This document shows, one piece after another, positions 1 through 11,014 of a DNA stretch of 64,000 nt. Every line of letters starts with the position of its first letter. The stretch's first letter is position 1. Both the position numbers and the translations under genes were made by a program. The stretch is from the NCBI GenBank assembly GCA_944470555.2, contig OX104127.1:49528934-49592933 (forward strand). The letters are read 5' to 3'. The notes beneath the pieces were generated by a model, which saw only the letters and a list, made by a program, of their open reading frames with translations, made no database searches and was not told the DNA's origin. The DNA is from Heterobilharzia americana. Taxonomy: Eukaryota > Platyhelminthes > Trematoda > Strigeidida > Schistosomatidae.

Positions 1-1394
1 CATATGCATTTGTCGAAGGAGGCTAAGCCTCGCCTGATGAGTGATGAAATCACTCCACATTTCGACTACAGATAAATTAAAGTGACGTAGCAATGCTGCT
101 TGAATATCCTAACAGTAATTTGTATCACTCACAGCTCATAGATCCAGATGTCTTTCAGCTACAATGAAAATCTTTTCTTGCTTGATTGATACGTGTTTAA
201 AAGTTATAATTAACGTTGCCTTGCTTAGCATCCGAAAAGGTTAACATTTCCACCAATTTCATAGTTCACCTTTCAGTTGAACTGATAAGCAGACAGTTAT
301 AAATCTTATGACTCAAGTTTAACCCGTTTTGGTACTAAGGCAATTATTTTAGTGACCACAGTAACGATAAGGTTACTCATCTAGCCTTACATCTGTTACC
401 GTGTACAAAAAATAAGAATCAGGATGTTTGCAAGATGAAGATGGTGGAACTGTCTAGATACTCGCTGGACCCCAGTTTGTGCGTGGACGGTGATGTGTTT
501 CATGACTTAGTCAGTGGACAGTAGGAAAAGAACTGGTGATATCTAGCATAACTGATTTATTCCTGTCTTAAACCCGAAGAGTGTCTTGGGTATTCATCTA
601 TAAAAGTGATTCTGGAATTCATCTGTTCGCACAATTTTCTCGTAATGCTGACAGCTTCAACCAATACCCTGTTATGTCACACAGTTTTGCACATGATGAC
701 CCTATCCACGTTGTTGAAGATGTTTTCAGGGATCGTAAATTAGACGGATAGAGAGATGTTACATTTAGCTGACTGCCCAATAAATACTTAAAATCTCTTA
801 GGTAAGTCTGTGTGCATGATTTATTTTTGCTAAAGTTAGCTCACGAATCTCTCAGATTAATATCAATCTTGTCCTGAAATTGGATAAAGATGACCTTGGT
901 AAATTCATTCCGTGAGATCGACTAGGCTGTAGATCCTACGTTGTTATTACAGATTCTGGAGCACTTTTGCTACACATTGATAAGATCTATATTCTTCTAC
1001 TAGCACAACGTTTCCTACGTACATTTCACCACAAATGCTTGTGCTAAAGGTGTTTGGTTAGGTAACCATGTCATTCCTCAATCGTCTTATACAATTTTCT
1101 TTTGCCTCTTTATGGATCAGCCTGCTTCGATCTACCTTTAAATCTTCAACCATACGCTGAGTTCCAGGTGGATTCCGTGCCAGTGGTCTGGTCACTATCT
1201 CTTCAAGGTCTCAGGTGTATCTCGCCCTTTAGCATTCCTCATTTGCAACTGATCTTTCTGCTTCAAATAATCCTCTGTTTACTTCTCGCTATTCTTACAT
1301 TCTGGATATAAACTCCAACCTGTCATATAAATGGACCTACTTAGATTATTCATTTTAAAGTTGTACTTATCGCATACAAAGTGAATTTTTTATT
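1..1394. other. AT-rich stretch with no recognised gene
   Basis: Both strands were read for conserved motifs. The 69-codon frame at 1102-1311 (plus) is hydrophobic, with no recognisable domain and no convincing splice sites. Nothing here can be assigned. Confidence 0.5.
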
Positions 1395-1645
1395 TAGCTG
1401 ATGAAGGCGAGCAATTCATTTCAGTATTGCAGTGGGAAATTACGAGTATTAATAAACAACTGACACCCACTGCACAAGAGGTGATTCTCGTGCTCCAGTG
1501 GATAACACTTTGACGTTTGAAGTGATGGATACTGAGTTCGGGTACTAGTGGAAACAACAACATTCACTGGAGTACAGTTACATCCAGCTGATGAGCTCTA
1601 AATAGGACGAAACGCGCATCTTAGGTTCCCACACCAATTAGACTA
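1395..1645 (+). mobile_element. HH1 (Sm-alpha-like) SINE copy with hammerhead domain
   Basis: The order of parts matches the other HH1 copies here: a 5' segment around GCGAGCAATTC, a tRNA-like head with GTGGATAACACTTTGACG at 1498-1515, a box-B-like GAGTTCGGGTAC, then the hammerhead at 1582-1626 and the TTCCCAC 3' flank. Schistosome Sm-alpha repeats are known short retroposons with pol III promoter boxes and self-cleaving hammerheads; membership is inferred from this architecture. This is one of the better preserved copies in the window, on the sense strand. Confidence 0.8.
1582..1626 (+). ncRNA. Hammerhead ribozyme, type I, Sm-alpha class
   Basis: The core CTGATGA (1588-1594) and GAAA (1609-1612) are intact, with predicted cleavage after C1620. 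Stem III is A-CGCGCA-T. Stem II (GCTC/GGAC) has one mismatch and one wobble. Stem I (ATCCAG against TTAGGT) keeps four of six pairs, two of them wobbles or weak. The catalytic residues all look correct, but the helices are weakened, so activity is uncertain. Confidence 0.75.
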
Positions 1646-3486
1646 ATTGATGGATTGTTAGCGGTAGCAGTATATTGCTTACAAGCTGAAAAAGAAATTG
1701 CTGATCTTACAAACACTGAACAACAGTCAGTGTAATGTCAAAATGAGGTCAAAAATGCAACACTAGTAATTCAAGGAAGCCTCACATAATTCGAGGAAAC
1801 TTTTTCAGAACATGATACTTCTATTAGCTAGTTATAAAACTTATAAGGTCAGCGAAATTATAGAAAATGGAAAAGTGAACTCAGAATGTGATATAACGTG
1901 GTAGTTTCTTATATGATTTTCTCTTAAACTTGGAGATAAGAAGAATAACAGGGTTGTAGAAGACTGACCCTGAGAATTTGTACAGGAAGAATTATCTTTG
2001 TCTATCCTGTTTTCTGAATCACCAGAATACCAACTAAATTTAGTTGATTCAGGGTTTGAGAAATCGGATTACGTTATGCAGTATGATAATAACCTTTAGA
2101 TTCATCAAAGAAACCTGGAATTCACTAAAACATTTTAACACCCAATCACGACATGCCGAGCGCTCGCAAAAAAAATCCAAGATAATGGATGTGAGCTTCA
2201 GGTTGGCTGAGAGACTATCTAGGAAAATGTAGAACATAGCAAAGTCATCAAAAATCTATATAAACCGTTGCTTTTTGCACGTTTGACTTGAGATTAAACC
2301 TTTATCTTTTTTGCCGCTTCTTTCTGTTTTCAAGAAACCAAGAGACCCTTAAGAGTGAAGCCTAAGGTTATCGTTCGAGAGTCCATATACATATACATAT
2401 ACCACAAGAATATATCAGATTATTATTACTTTTCGCTTGTGTAGTACTTTCTATACTATCATTTTACAAATTGCCAAGTAAAGAAAGAATAACTATCGTG
2501 AAGTATGTAGAAATGAATGCAACTATTGGACCATGGAATAAAATACACAGGAACAAAAATACCAGAGAAATATAAACTCGAATAAAACAGCAAATACAAA
2601 ATATTAACAATAACTAGAAAGTTGAATGTGCCACTACATACCTTTTAAACAGAAGAGATAACTTATTTTTGCTTACAATAGAATGATATTCATTATAAGC
2701 CTTATGAATTTTAATGATGTATGATAGATAAATAACAGAAAAAATTCTTCGTCATATTCGCAATTATATTTGAGAAGGGGAAAATCGATGAAGTATGTAG
2801 AAAAACTATCTAGGGTCAAAAATTCAAATCATACCCTTTGTGGACTATACATATATGTTTACATTTCAATGTATAAAATTTACTTTTCGTTTTACCTTAA
2901 CCTTAAATAGTCGATTAAACATTGAATGGAAAAACTAGTTCGTTAACATTTTCAACCCATAACTTGCCCATCCCTAATAAATAACGAAGTCAAGAGAAAC
3001 CTACATCGAAATTCGTCAGGAGGGTTCTTACTGTATATGTACTACATAAAATCTATAAAGTATATTAAGGTGCGTAGAATAAACTCCAGTGTAATACAAA
3101 ACTTTGAAATACATTATAACACATCTAAATAATGTGTTCTGGGTGCCAAACACACTCCACCTTCTTCAACCGACGTTAACCTATTACATAAACCTGTACT
3201 AGGTTGGGCTATAGTAATAATTAGTTGGGAATTATTTAAAAATTAGTTACAAAAACATAACGTCCAACAAAATTTTTTGACAATAAACATTTCTGAGAAA
3301 AGGTGAAAAACAGTAGACAAAATATTTTAACACCGATAAAAGAGACTAATAACTCAAAAGCAAAGTCAATCCTTAAAAAAGACCATCCGGTTGACCAGTG
3401 AGAATAACAATGTACTAAATCTAATCCCTTAGATCACTGAAGAGTATTCCTTCACATGTATGTCGCTGATAATTTAAACAATATTG
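1646..3486. other. AT-rich stretch, no gene recognised
   Basis: The only notable match is 2240-2375, where phrases such as AACCGTTGCTTTTTGCAC and a block around GTGAAGCCTAAGGTTAT resemble 20690-20785. This suggests a shared, decayed repeat tail, possibly an LTR or SINE relic. The overlapping frames at 2044-2237 on both strands show no domain. Confidence 0.4.
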
Positions 3487-3492
3487 TATTTA

Positions 3493-3640
3493 TACTGCAT
3501 GATGATTGAAGGTGAAATCAAAATCTGGGCAGAGGCAGGAATTGAACCGGAGATCACTGGGGTTTCCAGCTTGGTTCTCTACCAACTGAGCTACGAGACC
3601 CGACTATTGATCGGATCCTAATTTTACATCAATCATCAAG
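3493..3640 (-). mobile_element. T3 tRNA-like repeat copy
   Basis: The + strand begins GATGATTGAAGGTGAAAT, the conserved end of this family. It then reads GAATTGAACC (reverse of a box B) and CTACCAACTGAGCTACGAGA (reverse of a tRNA box-A arm). The tRNA-like transcript would run on the minus strand. There is no acceptor stem, so it is a tRNA-derived repeat and not a tRNA gene. Confidence 0.7.
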
Positions 3641-3709
3641 GGTGTTTTCCAACTCCCATATGAATTCATGATGCCCTACTATCGTTTCATCGTACTGACA
3701 CTGGCCACC

Positions 3710-5375
3710 TAATCAGAACTTCTTGGTTGTATTGTGTTCTCTCAACTGGGTTGTTTAGTCGTGAAGCTTTCATCGTCTTTCTAGACAGTGACATCATCAC
3801 CACTAACTTCAGTATGGAGTGAGCTGTCAATATCTCTCAGTGAGTGATTTAGTGGCTTGCTCTGACGATGTGGTCTGTGATTGGTTGTTTCCTTCGATTA
3901 TTGTCACTGACTGCATAGACTTTCCTGTTAGCTGTTCCTCTGCTTGACCTCTCACCTTTCTGTCGTTTAACACACTTCTTTTTTATTGCTTCATAGTTTG
4001 GGTATGTGTCTATACATCTGTTGATTGACCTGAATGCCAAGCTTCTGGGAATTCCCTAATATTTTTTTGTGTTTTCCCTGTCCAAACTTTTTACATTGTC
4101 GAAATTGAATTCATGTCCATAACTATCCACATGCATTGAAATGAGTGATGAAATGTCGAGTGTGTGACGTTTAATAGCCAGTTGGTGTTTATATAGACGA
4201 AGGCGAAGAGGGCGGCCGCTTTGTCCAATGAGTAGTGTTGACTACAGTTGTCGCAGTTGATTTTTTAAATGATATACGGTTTGTCTTCGTTGGTTGTTGC
4301 ATCCTTTGGTCTGCATAATAGTGTTTTCAGGGAATTTGTTGGTTTATCAGTCACACCAATTCCAAGTGATCTCAATAATCTTGTCGTGATTTCAGATATA
4401 TTCTTTATGTATGGTAGGATGATGCGTTCATTGATTTCTGTCGATGACTTTGTAGTTGATGATGTACGGGATAGGCATCTTCTGCTAAAGTTTCGTGGGT
4501 AGCCGTTCTTTTCTAGGGTGAACTTCAAACAATTTTCTTCCTTTCTCCGTGTAGTTGTTGTACTGCAGTGTGTTCTCGCTCTTTTGAATAGAGTCTGCAA
4601 GCAACTGATTTGTGTGTTGTTGGATTGTTGCTACCGTAGTTGAGGACTTGGTCAGTGTGTGTTGGCTTCCTGTACACTTGGGTTTCCAGCTTTCGGGCAC
4701 TTGTCCTACTGATTAAAACATCCAGGAATGGTAGTTGGTTGTTTGACTCCTTCTTCATTGTGAATTTGATGTCACTGAAAACGTTGTTGATCAAATTGTG
4801 GATGTTTCCTATATCATCCTTTTTATTGATGACAAAAGTGTCGTCCACATAGCGAATCAAAATGTTTGATCTGACCACAGGTAGGATGATGGCTTCCAGT
4901 CTCTGCGTCACTGCTTTTGCAATTCATCCGGATATCGGTGATCCCATTAGAGTTCCTTTAATATGTTTGTATATCTTGCCGTTGAACTGGAAGTATGTTG
5001 TCATAGAAAGGTCGATGAGTTCCATCAGACTTGAACATTTGAGTTTTGTGCGTTCTGAAAGGTTTTTGTCTTCACTGAGCAGGAAGGACATCGTTTGCTT
5101 GGCTAATTGAAGTCCGATGGATGTGTATAGTGTTGTGACATCGAAGGATACCATTAATTCGTCGTTTTCTATGTTAATATTTTTGATCTTTTCTAAGAAT
5201 TCCGTTGGTGATTGGATGGAATGTCCGCATGATTGAACGGTGTTACCGAAAGTTCTTTTGATATGTTGTATGCGCTGATGATATCGTCCAGAAAGACCAT
5301 GAAAGCTTCACGATTAAACAATAAAGCTCAGAGAACATAATACAACAATAATACAACCATCCATCTGAGCTACAA
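3710..5375 (-). mobile_element. Penelope-like element (PLE1), decayed, with inverted terminal copies
   Basis: The interior encodes broken PLE reverse transcriptase and a GIY-YIG endonuclease relic on the minus strand. The ends are inverted copies of one sequence: GGTTGTATTGTGTTCTCT with GTCGTGAAGCTTTCATCGTC at 3723-3780, and its reverse complement near 5285-5370. PLEs often carry partial direct or inverted copies at their ends, so this is a characteristic structure and not coincidence. The RT frame meets the inverted end copy near 5280, so the 5' part of the ORF is missing. Confidence 0.8.
3849..5270 (-). pseudogene. PLE reverse transcriptase plus GIY-YIG endonuclease, degraded
   Basis: Read from 5270 downward, the frame contains RT palm motif A as SFDVTTLYTSI (just below 5154) and motif B as KGTLMGSPISG (near 4930). 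Motif C is YVDDTFVI (near 4840) in another frame. LPFLDVLISR and VYRKPTHTDQ, typical of the PLE RT C-terminus, follow near 4730-4660. From about 4260 to 4150 come an NCDNC-like cysteine block and, one frame over, HEHQLAIKRH, the region after the GIY-YIG core. EAWHSG and SINR-IDTYPNYEAIKK-like words near 4040-3970 match the end of such proteins. Several frameshifts and stops separate these blocks, and the N-terminal half is absent. In a working PLE this protein nicks DNA and primes reverse transcription. Confidence 0.85.
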
Positions 5376-5394
5376 ATATTCTCCATTATTTCAA

Positions 5395-5620
5395 AATCAG
5401 AACTTCGCATCCTGATCTAAATCTACTTGAATTAAAGATTAGGAGCATCATATTGATTATCATTTCGACCATCAGAAACCTGGTCGTTGTTGGTTCAAAT
5501 CCTACAGCTCCAAAATTTTTCTTTAGCCTTTAATCAACTCCCAGGATTCATACAAACCTGCCAAACCGTGGCCATTTCAGTTAGACAAATTGATAATACT
5601 GTATTCACTGGTTATTGTTT
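5395..5620 (+). repeat. T3 tRNA-like repeat, degenerate
   Basis: Contains the family phrases AGCATCATATTGATTATC, GTTGGTTCAAATCCTACAG (a box-B-like arm), and CTGCCAAACCGTGGCCATTT followed by TTAGACAAATTGATAA. The head is badly mutated. It abuts the PLE1 terminus. Confidence 0.55.
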
Positions 5621-5865
5621 GTTTATTGGTAATGAATACAAAAACTTGAATCGCGTACATTTTCTGGTTTTCGGAAAAAGGTTTTTTTATAATCTGCAAT
5701 CAGGAACAAAAAGTAGTACGGTTTTGGCTAAATTTTAGTGACTTCCAGTTTGTGTTACAACTAACAGTGTTATACTACTAGTCTGTGATGACCTTTTAAG
5801 TCCCCGGAATATATATCCTACTACTAGCTACTATCATTATTACCATCAAGCCAAAAGTAGAGGCA

Positions 5866-5945
5866 ATATCGAGGCATCCAAGTAGGAGCTCATATGCAAA
5901 TAGAGGTCGATCATTTCAATCCAATTAACGACAAGAATGTACGGA
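5866..5945 (+). repeat. HH1 5' fragment
   Basis: TATCGAGGCATCCAAGTAGG, CAAATAGAGGTCGATCA and CAATCCAATTAACGAC match the 5' segment of the other HH1 copies (for example 35757-35850). No head or ribozyme follows, so this is a 3'-truncated fragment. Confidence 0.6.
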
Positions 5946-8635
5946 CTATAGTACGATCATATAAATACTTGTAACTATTCTAGCAAAAAGCACTTTAAAT
6001 ACTTTCATTTGAACCCTTTGTACAAGAATCGGTGTAGCAGTTTTCTAAGGTTATTTACAATGTTTTTTCTCCTTGGAAGAAAATAGAATCAGACCAATTA
6101 ATTTCCGTGGGTACAGGTAGAAACAGCAATGAAATAATCCTAACATTTTCAACAATACAGCCCAAGATCGAAACAAAGAAAGCATATTATTAATGAACAG
6201 TTAATTAAAGGAAAACCAAAGGTCATAATTTAGTGGCTTTTTACCAATGATTGTCAGGCACTCCTTTCACCTCTTACAAAGCAAGCAAATAATGTTAGGT
6301 GACGGTAGTCAGTCACTTATTATTGCCAGTAAGCCCATAGACTAAAGTCAGTACTTCCTACCGAATGACTTTTAAAATAGAACTCAAAAATACAATGTAC
6401 CGCATTGTCGCGTCACTTAGCTTATCGGTCACATACTACACAATGGATAGATTCTGACTAGTGCTGAACAGTAGGGAATAAATGTTAAATACGTTACCCG
6501 CTTGTAGTAAATTTGTGTAGACAATGAAATATCTTTTGTTCAGTAATCAGAAGGATTTAGTAAAGCGCTTGTATTTTTTGTACTATGCTTCAATGTACAC
6601 ATCTGTAAGAGATCTGAATATCTGCATCTTTATTATTCACCTAAAACGGCTGGACCTCACAGTCAACTACAATCGACCCAAACAAACACCACCAAGATAA
6701 ATCATTGGCAAAACTCTTGGACCCGACCACAAGCCATTTATATAAGCCCTCATTGGAAGATAAACTTGATCTCAGTGACTGCTTAAGTGATGTAAATACC
6801 AAGGATAAGACCATATACCTCTTCGATATAAATTTTTTTTATTTATGAATGTACTACTAGTAAAGTCAGTTGATATTTTTTGTGACTATATTTCTTCGAA
6901 TATTATTCCCCACACCTGTCACTTTTCCAAAAAAATTACTATTGTTGTACACTTAAAAAGTTTAATTCTGACTCAGAAGAAAATACTTTTAACAAATTGA
7001 TGGCGTTGCTATGGCTAGTCCTTTCAATCCCCCTCTAACCAATATGCTAACCCACCAGAAATGCTTCAATTTATAAGCGATGAGTCTATTTTATGTCAGT
7101 TATTTGTGAAAAGCTGAATGCTGAGATGTACCTGTTCGAGATGAACACGGCTGAAATTAGAAATCACCTATTTTGTACATACTACTTTGTCGACATGAAT
7201 ATATTTCGATTAGAAGGGTGATTTAAAGGAAGCTGACTTCTTTGGTGGTGATATCTTAATTTCTATAGCTACTATCATGTTCAGTAAAAACGCTATTTAA
7301 TTCAATGCTTATTTAACAGGATAGATGACATCTGCGCAGAAGACACAGACGAAGATGAAATCAAGCTAATGACGGTAACAGTAATACAGAATGGGTACCC
7401 GTTGAAATTTATCAAAGGTTAGAAAGTTGTGTAGCATTCTAACCCATTCAGCGTTCAATCCCTAAGAGAAATGCCTACATCTCATTTCTGTTCAGAGGTG
7501 ATTCACGCAGCTTTCATTATGAAAAGGCTTAGATCAGACATTTGCAAAAATATACCACATGGTCAACGTCATCATTGTGAAAACGTCCAAACACCATGCT
7601 ACATCATAAACCGAAACAACATGTAACGCTTGTACCATATCCTACCATATTTATCTATTTACACTAAAGCGTGAACACATACACATAAGAAGGAGCAGTT
7701 GGGATATTCAATCAGGATGACTAAATATTTAATTAAGAGGCTAAAAATATCAATGACCTCAAGTGACAAACATCTATCTCTATCTATTACTAAACTTTCA
7801 CTAGTCATAGGGTAGACTTAAAAGTACTGCATAATAGTCGTCAAAAAAATTGTGGTTAGGCGTATTGAAGCTCTAGCTATCCATAAATCTAAACCCACTT
7901 TATGTGTGTAAAATCCATTTGTACTGACATTGAACCTACCCTCGTAGTATTGACTTTCATTTTCATACCAAGGGTTATGTGATTTAGATTTTATTATTGT
8001 TCTGCCCATCCCATGTTGATGTTCCCTGCTAACTTAAATGGCCTTCTTTTTGTAGTTTCACAAACCGTTCAAAATGCACACCGCTGATATCAGCATCATA
8101 TACTCTTATTCGAGCTACTCCAGACAAAGATGATATCTCTTTGAGTGACTTAAACTGCTAACCTGTGAAAAGTTGATGTCTATGAAGTGTTTCCTAGATT
8201 GTAAAAAAGTGTAACTACAATATTATTGCTAATGAATTCTGTAAGTCTATAGAAACACAATATCGACATAGTGACGTAATACCTAAGTACATTGTATCTT
8301 TACCTTCGGTATTCTTTAATAGCAGTTAACACGCACAAATTACACTGAACTATTTAAAGTTACGACTACATAGCATCAATTAGTTAATTAAATCAAATTA
8401 AAATGAATAATGAAGATAATACATTGATTATCATGTGACTGTTGTGTCAAGTAGAACATTCCACTACGCCATAAACAATGCTTTTTGTTAGTCTATCTAT
8501 CCAAAGGTTTGATTTACTTCTTTCAGTAGGACAAGCAACGTTTTAAGTCATCCAGTGAACGAATGAAAAAGACCAGTAAATAAGGTGACCAGAGTGCTCA
8601 TTATTATTAGCTTTTTTTCTCCAAAAAATTGTATA
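5946..8635. other. AT-rich stretch with no recognised gene
   Basis: No conserved protein motif, RNA gene or familiar repeat was seen. Frames are short and stop-dense on both strands. Confidence 0.5.
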
Positions 8636-8639
8636 TACT

Positions 8640-8895
8640 GGGTGATGATTGAAGGAAAAATGAAAATTTGGACTATGGCCAGATTCTGACCAGCGACCAC
8701 CGGGTTTTCAGACAGATGCTCTACTAACTGAGCTATGAGGTTTATGAGTTGGTAGAGCATCGACCTGGAAACCCGATGGTAGCTGGTTAGAATCCCGCCA
8801 TAGTCCAAATTTTCATTTCACCTTCAATCATCAGCCAGTATAAATACTAGTCTACCAAACCACGGTTATTTCAGATAGTCAAATGATAAAACCGT
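8640..8895. mobile_element. T3 repeat as a head-to-head inverted dimer
   Basis: The left arm runs GGGTGATGATTGAAGG to CTAACTGAGCTATGAG (8640-8740). The right arm runs GAGTTGGTAGAGCATCGACC to CCTTCAATCATCAGCCAGTA (8745-8843) and is close to its reverse complement. Both arms carry tRNA-like boxes pointing away from the centre; GGTTAGAATCCC on the right is the box B. The family tail CTACCAAACCACGGTTATTT follows on the right. Confidence 0.75.
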
Positions 8896-9204
8896 ATATG
8901 TCATCAAGTTGGAATATATAGAATTTATGTAATTTGACATTATAATTATCGATTATAGTCATCCATTAAAAAAGGTATTAATTTCTGGTCCAGTAAAATA
9001 TTTAATATCTATGCAGTCTGCGCAAAAAAACACATTCCCCATTCAGCAAATAATGTAGCGCTATTTATCATCTGACTGCAACTAGTTCAAAATTATCAAT
9101 ACTAATCTAACTTGGAAAAAAGCTACAGTTGATTTAGAAGTTAAACAGTAATCATCACTTTTACTATATGAGATAGCCGTGTTCTGGCAAACTTGTATTG
9201 ATAC

Positions 9205-9470
9205 TGGGTGATGATTGAAGAAGAGATAAAAACCTGAACAGCGGCAGTATTTAAAATAACGACCTGCAGGTCATTGGTTCGTCTTACTTGTTCTTTGATT
9301 AGTTCTTCGAAAAATAAAAAAGACGGCAGCTTTATGGCGAAATACAACTATTCAAATCCTGCTGAGACACAGATTTTTATTTCACCCTCGATCATCACCC
9401 AGTATCAATAATAAAGGTCGGCTAAAACATGGCTATCTCAAATAGTCAAGTAAATGATCAATATGATGCT
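9205..9470. mobile_element. T3 repeat copy with scrambled interior
   Basis: Ends are GGGTGATGATTGAAGAAG (9206) and TTTCACCCTCGATCATCACC (9381 onward). The interior tRNA-like part is disrupted around 9250-9340. The tail GGCTAAAACATGGCTATCTC follows. Confidence 0.6.
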
Positions 9471-9596
9471 CCACCTCCCTAATTCAAGTAGATTTGGATT
9501 CGAATGAGAAGTGCTGACTGGGCAGTTAGGGTGGATATAACAAGCGGACAGTTATGCATCACGAATTTACGTGGAAGTCAGACAAAACTACCGGTA

Positions 9597-9728
9597 ATTA
9601 AGGTGAAACTAAGATCTGGTCAGCGGCCGGGTCTCGTAGCTCAGTTAGAAGAACGTTGAGACAGTGAGGCCGCTGGTACGAATCCTGCTGTGACCCGGAT
9701 ATTCATTTCACCTTCAATTATCTCAGGT
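9597..9728 (+). mobile_element. T3 repeat copy, sense, with a clear tRNA-like head
   Basis: GGGTCTCGTAGCTCAGTTAG (9629-9648) is a good box-A arm and GGTACGAATCCTGC (9675-9688) a box-B arm. It is flanked by GGTGAAACTAAGATCTGG and CATTTCACCTTCAATTATC. The family is therefore tRNA-derived, but this is not a functional tRNA: there is no acceptor stem. Confidence 0.7.
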
Positions 9729-9739
9729 GGTCAAACTGA

Positions 9740-11002
9740 TATTTACATGTATATTTAAAATGGTCTGGGCTATATCCACACTTTTCTAGAGGGGCATTCC
9801 CTATTTATTTTGCCTCTGCAACCAATCCACTATTTTCACGTATGATCAAATGCCTTTTCTCAGAGTTTCGAGTCAAAATAACTAATTGTAAAAGGTCCAG
9901 GAATTTAGGGCTTCTAACAAGGGTGGGAGGAATTTCATCATATACCTTAACAAAAACGTCCTAATGCTTCAACATTTGTCAGTGAATCTCCTCAAACTAT
10001 TTAACTAAATATCACTGAAACTAATTACATACTTCTACAAAAAGTTACTAACTTGTCTGATATGCAATTTTAAAACCAATCTACATTTGTTAGTTCAAAA
10101 CTGACAATAATTATAATAATAATAAACAATCACTAACAGTGAATATTTTACCATAACTCATAGGATAAAATTGGTTGTTTATCCCATATCCCCGATAAAA
10201 AATCCACAGAAAACTTGTAAACAACAAATGTTCCACATAGGTCCCACATAGTTTGTTCACCGATTGCAAGAAACTTCTAATATCAGTTAATGCCTAACTA
10301 CCAAAGTGAAATTATGATTAGGAATATAACAAAGCATACATTTAGCATTTGTTGTTAAACAATTTAAGAAGTTGCGTGCTTATTTGGCCTCTAGATTTAA
10401 CGAAAGCATAAAGAGTTAAAATAGCAAATATATAAACAAGGATGGCAACAGCTTTTGTATTAAATGATACCCAATCTTAAGATTCTTTTTCATAGTTGGG
10501 GGCTACAAATATGCCGAACAAATGCAAGCCAGAAACTATTAGAAAGTGGAAATGGTAATCAATATGTATATTCACGTTTCAACAGTACAGCTACAAAATA
10601 AAACAGGTACAAAAATTTGTTTCAGATCGGAAAAAAATGGAAAACTGAATATACTAGTGATCCTATTTCAATTGTCAATCCAAAAGACATATCAGCAAAA
10701 AGAACTCTTTTAGCAACCACCTATCATAGTTGTACAGTCATATAAAAGTTTAAAGATATCAAGAGTAGTGGCCAACAAGGGTCAAAGGTCAACCCCACTA
10801 ACTAATAAAACGTATTGAGCTCTGAATCGGAAGATAAAAACAGTATGATGCAAGAGATAGCAAACCACTCTTACGTAACAAGATATGCAGGTATAAAATG
10901 ATGAATGCAGCTTAGAAGTCCTTGTTGTTTTACTCAGATAGAGTGCGGTAACAAAGCGATTGGAAGTAGAGTGGAGAGAAAATTGTTCAGTAAAAAGTAA
11001 GA
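9740..11002. other. AT-rich stretch with no recognised gene
   Basis: No motif-bearing frame or familiar repeat was recognised. It is the left flank of a complete retrotransposon insertion. Confidence 0.45.
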
Positions 11003-11014
11003 GTTGTGAAACTA
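11003..11014. repeat. Target-site duplication, left copy
   Basis: GTTGTGAAACTA recurs exactly at 14364-14375 on the other side of the RTE element and so fixes the insertion boundaries. Confidence 0.85.

Noticed and set aside
420..1320. Possible decayed gag/pol of an LTR retrotransposon
   Set aside because: No protease, RT or integrase motif could be read in any frame.
8745..8815. Possible tRNA gene (GAGTTGGTAGAGC with GGTTAGAATCCC)
   Set aside because: There is no acceptor stem or complete cloverleaf, and the segment is embedded in the T3 repeat as one arm of an inverted dimer. It is a tRNA-derived repeat head.
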